A model generated the notes under the pieces. That model saw only the letters and a program-made list of their open reading frames with translations. It had not been told where the DNA came from and searched no databases. This document shows positions 56,801 through 64,000 of a stretch of DNA of 64,000 bases, in pieces (the first letter of the stretch is position 1; each line of letters starts with the position of its first letter). The translations under genes were made by a program, and so were the position numbers. The DNA is from Euglena gracilis (lineage: Eukaryota > Euglenida > Euglenophyceae > Euglenales): positions 63,070,257 to 63,134,256 of the forward strand of contig CP154956.1 of NCBI GenBank assembly GCA_039621445.1, given 5' to 3'.

Positions 56801-59800
56801 CGTCGGCCCTCCCCCCGTTCCTCCCCGGTTTCGCCTTCGGCTTGGGCACCTTCGCCGCAAACTCCATCGCCTGCGGGCGGGGGGAGGTTGTGATACAGCT
56901 TCAAGAGAGGGCTGCTCGCTTGTTTGGGACTCAAAGTCCCACAGCGCTGCATTAATTCTGCCCCCGCCTCCATAAAATAATACTGTACAACAATTACATT
57001 TACGGCGGGATTTAGATAATGTTTCGAGATGTGCAGGCATGTGAGCTTGGAAATCAAAATCGACACCTTTCAATAAGAAAGCCATATTGGAAATGCAATA
57101 GCAAATATCAGTAAAGCCACAAACAGAGCCATTTTGCAATCCTTTCAAGCCAAAAAAACTCAATTCTTACTTGAAGCGAGATACATCAAACACCATAGAA
57201 ACCAGCTCAGAGTAAACATCGCTTCGGAGTTCCTTTCTCCCCTAAAACTTGAGGCTAAAGGAAAGGATGTCCCACCCCCCACCAACGCACATGCAACCCA
57301 GCGAAGCGGCTGAGCGACCTTGAGGCGCATCTGCAGCGCCTGGTCCTTCTCCGGGTTCGGGGGCGGCAGGATTGGCTTCAGCTGGACGGGCCCGGGGGCC
57401 TGGTTGATGCAGCGCACCCCCTGCGGGCCCCTTTTTACCAACCCCAGGGGGGGGGGGCCTTGTGCTAGGAGGCGCCTGCCCATCCCCCAAGCAGACACCA
57501 TTGCTGCCCCCCCCCCTGCTGCCCAAAGCACCCCCGAAGGGCGAACCTGCCTGAAAAAGAAGCCTGACCCCCTGAGAGTAATTCCGCATCTTCAGCTTCA
57601 GCTCTCGCTGCGAGAGGTGAGGGGTGCAACAAAAGCGGAAGAAACCTGAACGGCAAACGGGGGGTCCCAGAGTACCCTGGGGCGTGGTGCCAGCCCAGGT
57701 CTGCACCCTGGGTGCCAGAGAATCAAGAATGCAGTGCCAAGGGGCCTTTTCTGAGCTAAGAAGGCCTTCGGAGCCAGAGTCAGGGGAGAGGGCAGGGGTT
57801 ATTTTTCAGGCCCCGGGGGGAGGGGGTCCGCAGAGATTATTTAAAGTTTCGTGACCCGGGGGGGGGGACCTTGCCGAGCTCCCCCCCACCCCAGGGGAGG
57901 TTGGGCTGAGTGGGTTTCCCTCTATTTTCAGCGCTTCGTGCCGAAAAGAATTTGGACCCCAAAATTGACACCAAAAGTGGGTCCCCCCAAGCCCCCCCCC
58001 CCCCCCCGGCGGAGGCCCCAGGGGATGTCACTATTTAGGGTACATTTACCTGGAGGATGTATCGTGGGGAGGAGCATCTTGTCCACTGAATTCTCCTGCT
58101 GGATTTTACAAAACATGGAATGCATGGTGGCTGACCAAGCTGACTGCATCTCCATTAGGATGAGAGATGACGAAATGAAGAGAACAATTAAAATTTTCAA
58201 TTTTCGGAATTTCAATTTCAATTAAAATTTTGATTGGAGGAAACATATACACTTTTTGTTAAGGACTGCTGTGATGAGCTGCCCAGTCAAATGCACAGAC
58301 ATACCCCGCGCATCTTCTCTTCCGTCTCAGCATACCCCAGTGCAGTGAGCTTCACAGGCTGATTAATTTTTTTGTAGTCCTCCAGAGTGTACGGGGTGTA
58401 CCCCGAGGCCTGAAGAAAATGGAATGCATCCGACATTAAACACTTCAGAACATCACAAATAAAATGGAGGTTTATGTTTGTTGCACACATTGACCACCTG
58501 GCCCCCTTGCCTGGGGTTTGAGTAACAAATGAGAAGAGTCACAATTCGAAAAAAGTTTGCTCTCACACAACTGGCCTCAGCTTTGTACAAAAGCCCTGTG
58601 GCAGAGCTGGCTAGGGTGCTGGGCAGGGCCACAGTAGTGTGCACACACCACCACCACAGTAGTGTGCACACACCACCACCACAGCCCATAAGCTAACATA
58701 GGCTTTTGGGCTTGGACACAAAACTCAAAGGGGTATAGAAACTTTTTTGGCATTGTATAACCCCCCAGGGTCCGACTTAGAAATCCGAGCTCGAACCCCC
58801 TCCCCCCAACAACACCAAAGGATGGGTTTCTTGGACTTTGTTTTCGGCTTTGCAGAGATGAGCAGTGAAAATTTTTGACATATGGAAAATGGCCAAGCAT
58901 GGCCCAGCATCGAATGTGAAATACATTTATACATATAATATATTAAAAAAAAATATACATATTTTAAGAGCTGGGGGGAAATAAAAATTGGAACAAAAAA
59001 TTTTCGGCACTTTTGTGTTCTTGACGAAAATCCCAAAAAAATCTGAGCTATATAATCCCCTAAATATAACCCCCAGCACTGGACTTTGGGAGAAAAAATA
59101 ATGCCTCGAGGGGAGGTTTATTTGGGAGGAGGGGGGTCATATAACCCCTTTGAGGGTCGTTCAATCCCACCCAAATATTGAAATTTGGGGTTGAAGAAAA
59201 TGTTCAGAGCCGCCCCGAGGTGCAGAACGTCCCCATCAGGTTTTGCTTAATTAAGGACCCCCGGGGGGGGGGTACTGGCTAGCCAATCGGCTAGACACTG
59301 GAAAAAGTGGACTAGCTAGACCCCCCTCCCCCCCCGGGGGGGGTCCGGGGGGGTCCCCGGGGGGGGGACTGGGAATCGGCTAGACACTGAAAAAGTGGAC
59401 TAGCTAGAACATTGTTCCGAAAATTCCTCCGGTGGCCAAAAAATGAGGTTTTTACCAGGTTTTTGGCTGGTTTTGTTCCAAAAATTCCCAAAAATGGCCA
59501 AAAACGGGATTTTTTTTGGCCATTTTTGGGGGTCCCAAAAAATTTTCCACTGCTAGCTAGCCCTGCTAGCAGACCCCCCCCCCCCGGGGGGGGGGTCTGC
59601 TAGAAAACCCACTAGCCAAATTTGGACTAGCTGCAGTCCAGCCCCCCCTGGGGGGGGGCGGTACTGCAATCCCTTAAGCAAAAGCCTGGTCCCCGGGGGA
59701 CCAAATGAGGGTTTTAACAGGTTTTGGCTGATCCAAATTCCCAAAAATGGCCAAAACGGGAATGCTAGGGGGGTCCCAAAAAATCGGTGCTCGCGCCGGT

Positions 59801-60522
59801 CACTGGAAAAAAATTTCCACTAGCTAGCCCTGCTAGCAAAGGGGGGGTTGCACCCACTAGCCAAATTTGGACTAGCTGCAGTCCAGTGGGGGGGGGTACT
59901 GCAATCCCTTAAGAGAAGGCCTGGTCCCCGTCAGGGCACAAATCGCTAAGAAGGTCAAGTGTAGGATCCAAATGCAGGGCACCCAAGCAGTCGACAGCCA
60001 TCCAACAGGAGTGAGGTGGGTGCAACGCCTCGAATGAGTCGAGAATGATTCGGAAAATTCGACGGGTTTTCAAACCTGCGGTGGCTCCTCCGGGTTGCCA
60101 CCTAAGTCAATGGAGTGCGCACGCCGCCTTGGAGGGGGATCTGGGGTTGGGCGAGGCTGCTGGGCGCTGTGCGGCAGCCGAGACACCGGCGCAGCCACCC
60201 AACGCCTTCGTGGTCAACTGTGCAAACATGAGGCCCATCCCATCCCCAGCATATTGGCTCACGATCGAAGAGTACCCGACAATCACACGTTTCAAATAAC
60301 CCCTGGGTGCCGTGAAAGGCGCCGTGAAAGGCGCGGGATGAACGCAGAAACGGAGCTGCAGGAACTGGGCGACACGTTCTCATACAGTTCATCATGTGTG
60401 GGGTGTCGGGCAGGCCCAGCAGGTGCTCCACCCATGTAGCCAGCTTGGTTGGGCGGTGAGAAGCGGGTCCCAGGGAGGCCGGCTTTGGCCGGCGGCTGAA
60501 TCCCCGCCATACCACTGCCCAT
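43796..60522 (-). CDS. Jhy-like coiled-coil/PDZ protein gene, 13 exons
   Basis: Minus-strand gene reconstructed from splice sites and reading phase. Exons in order: 60522-60386, 60166-60076, 58409-58305, 57607-57569, 57420-57319, 56870-56786, 51240-51152, 48006-47899, 47612-47366, 46965-46819, 45835-45718, 45399-45235 and 43930-43796 (TGA). Phases match at all junctions except exon 8 to 9. About 520 codons. The N-terminus is proline-rich. Exon 3 has T-P-Y-T-L-E-D-Y-K-K-I and exons 5-6 have A-L-Q-M-R-L-K / A-M-E-F-A-A-K-V-P-K-P-K, motifs I associate with Jhy (C11orf63)-type proteins of motile cilia. Exons 8-10 are helical and coiled-coil, and exons 12-13 form a PDZ domain. Ciliary function is inference from the motifs. 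An alternative is two adjacent genes split at the long introns (56.8-51.2 or 51.2-48.0 kb). Confidence 0.6.
44986..45090 (+). repeat. CCCCCTCTGGATTTTCCACCAA dispersed repeat, copy 1
   Basis: Shares ccccctctggattttccaccaact and aacg-cccatcgt with 49,405-49,510 and, more weakly, 49,048-49,110. It lies in intron 12 of the Jhy-like gene. Confidence 0.6.
45235..45399 (-). CDS. Jhy-like/PDZ gene exon 12, first part of PDZ domain
   Basis: 55 codons from tttcgcag to aag|gtctgc, phase 0-0. V-R-V-I-G-V-D-P-A-V-G-S-S-G-V-A-V-G-D-V-I is the PDZ strand B to helix A region; D-F-R-N-A-V-T-K is the second helix. Confidence 0.65.
45438..45494 (+). repeat. (AAG)n/(AAC)n microsatellite
   Basis: A run of agaagaagaa interrupted by aacaacaac, just upstream of PDZ exon 12 on the minus strand, where it forms a pyrimidine-rich tract. 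Confidence 0.9.
45718..45835 (-). CDS. Jhy-like/PDZ gene exon 11
   Basis: From ctgccgcag, phase 2, R-E-L-E-E-Q-L-R-T-L-G-G-V-Y-H-P, then C-P-V-S-L-G-I-D-I-A-E-E-R-A-Q. It ends phase 0 at cag|gcatgt, which would be a GC-AG intron. A GT four bases later would break the frame of exon 12. Confidence 0.55.
46819..46965 (-). CDS. Jhy-like/PDZ gene exon 10, coiled coil
   Basis: From gctgtgcag to ttgg|gtgtgg, phase 2-2. A classic coiled-coil segment: D-Y-E-E-R-L-M-M-Q-N-E-K-L-Q, then E-L-R-E-Q-D-L-Q-E-Q and Q-Q-I-K-R-K-Y-E-E-R. Confidence 0.65.
47157..47228 (+). repeat. (GATT)n microsatellite
   Basis: About 17 near-perfect units with one ctga interruption, in the intron between exons 9 and 10. Confidence 0.95.
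47366..47612 (-). CDS. Jhy-like/PDZ gene exon 9
   Basis: Open in one frame from gccctcag to tccag|gtctcc, rich in Q/E/A and predicted helical (S-Q-E-E-R-S-V-A-L-L-Q-Q-L ... V-M-D-R-K-Q-Q-A-F-M). The acceptor phase (1) does not match exon 8 (0), so either a downstream acceptor (after gtcgcaag) or a small unseen exon is used. Exit phase 2 fits exon 10. Confidence 0.5.
47766..47832 (+). repeat. (GT)n microsatellite
   Basis: Two GT runs split by cgcgcgcacgtgtga, in the intron between exons 8 and 9. Confidence 0.95.
47899..48006 (-). CDS. Jhy-like/PDZ gene exon 8
   Basis: 36 codons from ctgctcag to gaacag|gtagat, phase 0-0. The end is helical: T-R-K-L-K-A-Y-I-R-E-L-D-N-R-E-Q. The other two frames contain stops. 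Confidence 0.55.
49048..49110 (+). repeat. CCTCTGATAACGA dispersed repeat, copy 2
   Basis: cccctctgataacga, catttataacgaccc and atttccacc match the longer copy at 49,405-49,510, 350 bp away. Confidence 0.6.
49290..49372. repeat. Perfect 38-bp inverted repeat (hairpin)
   Basis: Arms 49,290-49,327 and 49,335-49,372 are exact reverse complements, separated by the 7-nt loop aagggtc. It lies in intron 7 of the Jhy-like gene. No related copy was seen elsewhere in the window. Confidence 0.95.
49405..49510 (+). repeat. CCTCTGATAACGA dispersed repeat, copy 3
   Basis: It continues ccatttataacgaccccctctggattttccaccaact and aacgacccatcgtta before a G run. Confidence 0.6.
49520..50180. other. Intronic AT-rich DNA, no gene
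   Basis: T-rich stretches are followed by a ggttagggtt-containing segment (49,800-49,880). No exon signals on either strand. Confidence 0.5.
50205..50470. repeat. G/C-run palindromic repeat pair
   Basis: Two copies of ggagtgcctgcccaggcaggcac are each bordered by ccccccgggggg runs and gtcggattt. Between them is a perfect hairpin CCCCGGCGCC-TTC-GGCGCCGGGG at 50,336-50,358. Strong secondary structure is expected. No coding function. Confidence 0.75.
50755..50912 (+). repeat. TTTTGAGCCGAAAACGAGCG dispersed repeat
   Basis: cggccattttaaggtgaaatagtcgaaaa, ttggcctcccggacccgg and tgtttttgagccgaaaacgagcgtttttcgacc recur three times in tandem at 61,555-62,010. Confidence 0.7.
51152..51240 (-). CDS. 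Jhy-like/PDZ gene exon 7
   Basis: 89 nt from gccccctcag to gcgcag|gtcttc, phase 1 to 0, reading V-P-I-Y-V-R-L-K-R-H-V-M-P-G-S-R. It is assigned by phase and composition; the introns on both sides are long (5.5 and 3.1 kb). Confidence 0.45.
51458..51522. repeat. Two adjacent perfect palindromes
   Basis: First: gtcttttattat / ataataaaagac (12-bp arms, loop ccac, 51,458-51,485). Second: tttgtttaaaaaaaat / attttttttaaacaaa (16-bp arms, 1-nt centre, 51,490-51,522). Both are AT-rich and lie in intron 6. Confidence 0.9.
53128..54083 (-). pseudogene. Possible piggyBac-like transposase relic
   Basis: On the minus strand several open frames in different phases follow one another. Reading from 54,083: N-D-W-T-K-A-L-W, then F-S-Q-K-S-F-S-H-D-I-F-L-L-H-L, which resembles the region before the catalytic core. 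From 53,850: T-D-E-R-S and P-P-K-H-F-G-F-Q-L-F-M, like the D-E and K-W-G-x-K-L-F blocks. Near 53,200 there is a cysteine cluster F-C-C-G-V-C-K-S-L. If correct it is a frameshifted copy. The resemblance is weak and by eye only. The competing plus-strand frame of 230 codons (52,813) has no recognisable content. Confidence 0.22.
54250..54565. repeat. GC-rich palindromic repeats
   Basis: ttaaggacccccccccccggggggg and tggctggaaatgagctgctggctagacccccccc resemble the tandem repeats at 59,250. Then ggccagccggccgaaggccgggccagccggcc repeats in self-complementary form. Confidence 0.6.
54960..56760 (+). other. Strongly purine-rich (G/A) stretch, no gene accepted
   Basis: About 1.8 kb in which the plus strand is dominated by G and A, including G runs up to about 18 at 56,322. 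The minus strand gives proline/serine/threonine-rich open frames with no recognisable domain. It lies in intron 6 of the Jhy-like gene. Confidence 0.5.
56786..56870 (-). CDS. Jhy-like/PDZ gene exon 6 with VPKPK motif
   Basis: From cgcccgcag to ggg|gtgcaa, phase 0 to 1. It opens A-M-E-F-A-A-K-V-P-K-P-K-A-K-P-G, then a Gly/Ala-rich tail. With exon 5 it forms the R-x-K-A-x-E-F-A-x-x-V-P-K-P pattern. Confidence 0.6.
57319..57420 (-). CDS. Jhy-like/PDZ gene exon 5
   Basis: 34 codons from gcccgcag to aag|gtcgct, phase 0-0: V-Q-L-K-P-I-L-P-P-P-N-P, then A-L-Q-M-R-L-K. Confidence 0.6.
57569..57607 (-). CDS. Jhy-like/PDZ gene exon 4 (micro-exon)
   Basis: 13 codons, R-E-L-K-L-K-M-R-N-Y-S-Q-G, between ctctcgcag and ggg|gtcagg, phase 0-0. 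Basic helical text continuing exon 3. Confidence 0.5.
57945..58030 (+). repeat. Dispersed repeat with inverted partner at 62,510-62,600
   Basis: aatttggaccccaaaattgacaccaaaagtgggtccccc, followed by C runs and a ggcggagg/gggaggagg phrase, is found as reverse complement near the right end. Confidence 0.6.
58305..58409 (-). CDS. Jhy-like/PDZ gene exon 3 with YTL motif
   Basis: 35 codons between ttttcttcag and ggg|gtatgt, phase 0-0. It contains G-Y-T-P-Y-T-L-E-D-Y-K-K-I-N and V-K-L-T-A-L-G, then E-E-K-M-R. The Y-T-L-x-x-Y followed by K-L-x-x-L-G is the most distinctive signature in the gene. Confidence 0.65.
58631..58680 (+). repeat. 25-bp tandem duplication
   Basis: acagtagtgtgcacacacca ccacc occurs twice in succession without change. 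Confidence 0.9.
59250..59935. repeat. CTAGCTAG/G-run tandem repeat
   Basis: Two about 250-bp units share ctagctagccctgctagc, cactagccaaatttggactagctgcagtcca, ggtactgcaatcccttaag and gcctggtcccc. A shorter unit with tcggctagacactg and gtggactagctaga is doubled before them. C/G runs separate the parts. Related to 54,250. In intron 2 of the Jhy-like gene. Confidence 0.7.
60076..60166 (-). CDS. Jhy-like/PDZ gene exon 2
   Basis: 91 nt from gccgcacag to ccgcag|gtttga. Proline/arginine-rich text leads to H-S-I-D-L-G-G-N-P-E-E-P-P-Q. Entry phase 2 fits exon 1; exit phase 0 fits exon 3. Confidence 0.5.
60386..60522 (-). CDS. Jhy-like/PDZ gene exon 1 (or first coding part)
   Basis: In-frame ATGs at 60,522 and 60,510 precede a P/G/A-rich segment ending H-P-T-H-D-E. 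The donor is act|gtatga, phase 2. If this is not the first exon, an AG just 5' of 60,495 is the acceptor. Confidence 0.45.
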
Positions 60523-60955
60523 GACTGCCCATGGGGATGGGGAGGAGGCTTTTTTTTTTAAACCAATCGATTTCTTTTCTGACACCAGCCATATGGAGGG
60601 GGGGGATCTGGCAAAAATCAGCCCACAGTTGGTAGAAAAAAAGGATAATATCTTTTCGGATTGGGCTCTGCTGTTCAGTTCGTCTTTTTTGTGGCTTTTT
60701 TTGTGTTTTTCGAGGTTAAGGGTAACCCCAATCCCTGGTCTTATAAAAATTTTGCCACCAATGACCAATGGGGTGGGTAGGGTGCATCAAGCCAACGATG
60801 GGGACGTACCCTGATTCCATACACCCCAGGGTTGAACAGGGATCATGGAAACTCATTGTTAGGTGGGGGGTCGCTGAGCTCTTATCTCTTTAGAGTAAGA
60901 GCGAAGGTTACCACCAGGGAAAAGGGGGTCCAACCCCCCCCTCCCCCGCCCCCTC
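60523..60955. other. Upstream region of the Jhy-like gene, no gene seen
   Basis: On the minus strand this is the region before the first coding exon found. No further exon with matching phase was detected; a promoter could not be identified. Confidence 0.4.
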
Positions 60956-60959
60956 CCTT

Positions 60960-61145
60960 CCCGAATTTTTTTTTCAGTCGCGAGCGACTGGATTTCTAGT
61001 TTCCGAATCACCGCCATATGACCCCTAACTCCCTGCCAGGCCCAAGTTATTCACGCGCGCAGCGGTCCAAACTGGGTAGGATCGGCCCGTCCCCCCTGGA
61101 TGAGCCCCCCCCCTTTGGCCTCTGCCATTTCGGGCCCAAAAATTG
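60960..61145 (-). repeat. Inverted partner of the repeat at 2,458-2,640
   Basis: gagcgactggatttctagtttccgaatcacc, ccctgccaggcccaagttattcac, agcggtccaaactgggtagg and cctctgccatttcg run in the reverse order of the left copy. Confidence 0.6.
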
Positions 61146-61184
61146 ATACTTTCAAAATATTTCAGAAATGATGCAAAATCAAAG

Positions 61185-61560
61185 GAAACGTCCGGAGATC
61201 TAAATTGAAGCCCTTGGAACGCCCCATCTACCGGTATTTTGATTTCCCCGCAACTCCCCGCCCAGCCCGAGATACGGCCGTTTTTCGGCCCAGATGGCCG
61301 TTCTGTACACTTTTCCCACTATCCGACTTTGCTGTTTTCGGGGGGGTGGGGGTCGAAAAAATCAATGTTTTCAAATTTTCTCGAAAATGATGCAAAATCA
61401 AAGGATGTCCGGAGACCTAAATTGAAGCCCTTGGAACGATCTGTCTGCTGGTATTTTGGTTTCCACGCAGCTCACCGCCTAGCCCGAGATACGGCCGTTT
61501 TTCGGTCAATTATTGGCCTAAGGCCATTTGTACACTTTTTCCACTGTCCGACTTGGACGT
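61185..61560 (+). repeat. Tandem pair of about 225-bp units
   Basis: cctaaattgaagcccttggaacg, ggtattttg, cccagcccgagatacggccgtttttcgg and tgtacactttttcccactatccgactt occur at about 61,199 and 61,419 with moderate divergence. They lead into the gagccgaaaa repeats. Confidence 0.7.
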
Positions 61561-62010
61561 TTTGGGCAAAAAAAAAGTCGAAAAAATCAGAAAAAATCGA
61601 AAAAAAATTGCCCAGCATGCTTTTCGGCCTCCCAGACCCCAAAAAAGTGTTTTCGAGCCGAAAACAAGCGTTTCTCGACCCCCCAGCCCCATTTTGGGCC
61701 CGAAACCAATGGACTTAGGTCATTTTCAGGTCAAAACAGTCGAAAAAAATCGGAAAAAAAAATGCCCGAAACGATGTTTTTGGGCCTTCCGGACCCGGAA
61801 AAATTGTTTTTGAGCCAAAAATGAGTGTTTTTCGACCTGCCAGCGCGTCAAAATTGGTCGCCAACCCATTGACTTTGGGTCAAAACTGGGTCAAAAAAGT
61901 CGGAAAAATCGGAAAATTTTTGGCCCGAAACCATGTTTTTTGGCCTCCCACCCGGAAAAACTGTTTTTGAGCCGAAAATGAGCGTTTTTTGACCCCCTGG
62001 CCTCCCGTTT
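61555..62010 (+). repeat. Three tandem TTTTGAGCCGAAAACGAGCG units
   Basis: Units at about 61,560, 61,710 and 61,870 repeat cattttcaggtcaaaacagtcgaaaaaa, ttggcctcccggacccggaaaaa, gtttttgagccgaaaa and gcgtttttcgacc. A single copy lies at 50,755. Confidence 0.75.
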
Positions 62011-62500
62011 CAGGCACAAAACCCTTGCATTTCAGTCCAAAGAGCTCCATGGAGTGGGCCGGTTTATACGGGGGGGGGGGGGTCAATGAAGGGGTGGGGG
62101 CGCGCTTATTAAGAGCTCAGCACTACTGGTCGACCACTTGTTATTGCATTCCCAACGTGGGTGTGGAAGCGACCAGGTCATAAGATTCGTGATTATTTTT
62201 CATGACTAATGATTTGTGCGAAATTCGGTGGTTGATTCCCCTAATGATGACATAGCGTTGCATGCAAATTCCTTCCGGCTCCCCTGTGATGAAAGCTTTT
62301 CTGCTGAAGAGGACACAATAAAATTTTCACCTTCTCATTCCTATTACAAAATTATGCAACTGGTTAACCAAAAAAAAACACGAAAATGACAAAAAGATTG
62401 GCAAAGGCCTTGATATCAGGGAAAATCCTGGCCAAACAATAGAATTTTCTCAAACTGGAAAAAGACACACAGTTTACAAAAAATGAAAGAACGTGTCTTC
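62011..62500. other. No recognisable gene
   Basis: AT-rich sequence with one G run (62,069-62,082). No exon signals with support. Confidence 0.4.
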
Positions 62501-62509
62501 GGTACCCCT

Positions 62510-62605
62510 CCCCAGTCCAACCTCCCCTCCCCCGGGAGGAGGTCTGGGGACCCACTTTTGGGGGGTCAATTTTGGGCTCAAAATTTTTCAGCAGGTCGCA
62601 CCAAA
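62510..62605 (-). repeat. Inverted partner of the repeat at 57,945-58,030
   Basis: ggaggaggtctggggacccacttttggggggtcaattttgggctcaaaattttt matches in reverse complement. Confidence 0.6.
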
Positions 62606-63196
62606 AGTAGTGGAAACTCCCGCCCAGCCGGTGGACCCACCCACCCATCCTGAACCCCCCTTCCAAATAATACACCCAGGCTATTCTTTTTTGTCCGAAG
62701 TCAGGGGGGGATTATTTTTTAATTTTTAAAAAATTTTCGAAAATCCATAAGGCCCAAAATCACACTCAAACCACCCTTTTTGGTATTTTTTTTTTGCAGT
62801 TTTTGGCCAAGCGGTCCAGAAAAACCCATTTATGCTGTGGATTCTGATTTTCAACCACATGCTTTCAGGCGAAAATTGAGGTCGGCGCCCGAAATTAGGG
62901 GGGGGGTATTATTTCTGGGTTGAAGCCAGACCCCAAGGAGGGGAGGAGGTATTTTTGGGGAGGAATTATTTGGGGGGGGTTACCCCCAACAGGGTCCAAC
63001 CTTCAGAAAAGCACTGGTTGGGGGACAAAACCAGCCAGTCAAAGGGGAAACCATCAGTAAGTCACCGCCAGGAGATGGGGTGGCCACATATGCCAAGCCA
63101 TGGTATGACCCCTCCACAATCCTGAAATGGAGCAGCAGTGAATGGGCAAATGGGCAACGCAAGATGCATACCATTGCAACTTGACGCATTTTGCAG

Positions 63197-63283
63197 GAAC
63201 GGAGATCTCACATGAAATGCAATTGTAAAGGCAAATTTGCAGCCAACAAAATGTGGGAAGAAAAGAGACATGTTTTTGGGGGG
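63197..63283 (+). CDS. Possible internal exon, unrecognised
   Basis: 29 codons in phase 0-0 between cattttgcag and ggg|gtaata, reading E-R-R-S-H-M-K-C-N-C-K-G-K-F, then N-K-M-W-E-E-K-R. The splice signals are good, but no partner exon is fixed. An open plus-strand frame (about 62,976-63,183) just upstream ends in a stop and lacks a donor. Confidence 0.25.
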
Positions 63284-63604
63284 GTAATAGTGCTGCTTTT
63301 CTTGGATTTTAAAGCTTTCTTCTGCCCTTTTAAAAAATATCCGGACTGTCATTTTGAGATAGACTCTGGAAACATCTTTGAGAAATCAATTTTAAAAGAA
63401 TGGTAAAAAAATTTATGCATGAGCATTGTTGATTTCTAAGGGCAGCAGTTCTCCTTGTTCGAATTCAAGAGAGAAAACTGTGTGGCCAGATTGGCAAAAA
63501 AAATGGCGTCTAAAATGCTGTCTCAAAGCAAAATCTTTTGGCAAGCGTCTGGCACTATTTCCTTTTGCTCTCGTCATCCCCACCTTTGAGGGAGGGGCAG
63601 GTAG

Positions 63605-63772
63605 TTAGGACAGCTCCCACTTGATGTCGTCACACATCACTTTGACATTTGGAAATTTGCAGAGTATCTGACACAATCCATTATGCGGCAAATGCCACAT
63701 AATTTGGAACATTATCAATTCAGGCTGTTGTGTATTCCAGAGCCTCGGAAACAAAATAAAGGCAAATGAATG
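63605..63772 (-). CDS. Probable last exon of another minus-strand gene
   Basis: On the minus strand about 55 codons stay open down to a TAA at 63,605, ending K-F-P-N-V-K-V-M-C-D-D-I-K-W-E-L-S. The best acceptor is gattgtgtcag (exon from 63,667); acacaacag is an alternative. The protein is not recognised. The rest of the gene would lie right of the window. Confidence 0.35.
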   Translation of the reverse strand, partial: HSFAFILFPRLWNTQQPELIMFQIMWHLPHNGLCQILCKFPNVKVMCDDIKWELS

Positions 63773-63805
63773 TGCACCTTTTTGTTTGGTTGAGTTGAAT
63801 TGGTT

Positions 63806-63838
63806 TTGAGTTGAGTTGAGTTGAGTTGAGTTGAGTTG
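63806..63838 (+). repeat. (TTGAG)n microsatellite
   Basis: Six to seven perfect pentanucleotide units. Confidence 0.95.
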
Positions 63839-64000
63839 TTTCTGGTTGGTTGGTTGAAAGAATTTGCTTGAGTTTCAAAAGCAAAGGACGGATGATCGGG
63901 GATTAACCCCCCAAAAAATAAACTCCGGGTCTTTTTGGGATTGTTGCTGGAAACCTCCAGGGGGGGGGGGGTCTGATTTTGGAACTGTTTCTTGACCCAG

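Noticed and set aside
62976-63183. Open plus-strand frame of about 66 codons ending in TGA
   Set aside because: Protein-like text, but no acceptor with good context, no donor, and overlapping minus-strand frames. Mentioned only beside the exon candidate at 63,197.

Overview
The window looks like nuclear DNA of a eukaryote. It has GT-AG introns with pyrimidine-rich acceptors, exons split in compatible phases, micro- and minisatellites, many dispersed repeat families, long C/G homopolymer tracts and Helitron rolling-circle transposons. I saw no bacterial operons, rRNA, tRNA or CRISPR array. The one host gene I could assemble has motifs resembling Jhy-like ciliary proteins, which suggests a flagellated organism, perhaps a protist or alga. 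I cannot name the species.

Layout. 1-7,500: gene-poor and repeat-rich, with an exon running off the left edge (minus strand), a possible plus-strand exon at 4,630-4,738, an inverted-repeat element (3,775-4,495) and several short repeat arrays. 7,503-43,406: a Helitron complex. It starts with a complete 274-bp non-autonomous Helitron (7,617-7,890). A second Helitron 5' end abuts it directly. That element appears to run to a matching 3' hairpin at 30,947 and carries a 19-kb higher-order satellite inside intron 1 of its own gene. A second 274-bp element (30,948-31,221) follows. Next, after a copied 114-bp flank, comes a Helitron with a spliced replication initiator gene (31,347-37,876) containing the zinc-finger N-terminus, the HUH motif and the two-tyrosine motif, but cut off just after the tyrosines. 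A near-identical second copy of its 5' part (37,877-43,406) is fused to that break. The two copies differ mainly in a 212-bp tandem repeat (4 versus 13 units).

43,796-60,522 (minus strand): one gene reconstructed as 13 exons, about 520 codons. Exon phases agree at every junction but one. Its product would have a proline-rich N-terminus, a YTL-type and a VPKPK-type motif as in Jhy-like proteins, a coiled coil and a C-terminal PDZ domain. Its long introns hold dispersed repeats, palindromes, microsatellites and a weakly supported piggyBac-like transposase relic. 60,550-64,000: more repeats, a weak plus-strand exon candidate and the probable 3' end of another minus-strand gene that leaves the window on the right.

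The most notable observation is the Helitron complex. The large satellite is built from Helitron parts (5' end, first exon, intronic monomer), the termini sit head to tail, and the 212-bp repeat contains an exon-like cassette of 114 nt, a multiple of three, bounded by splice-site-like sequences.
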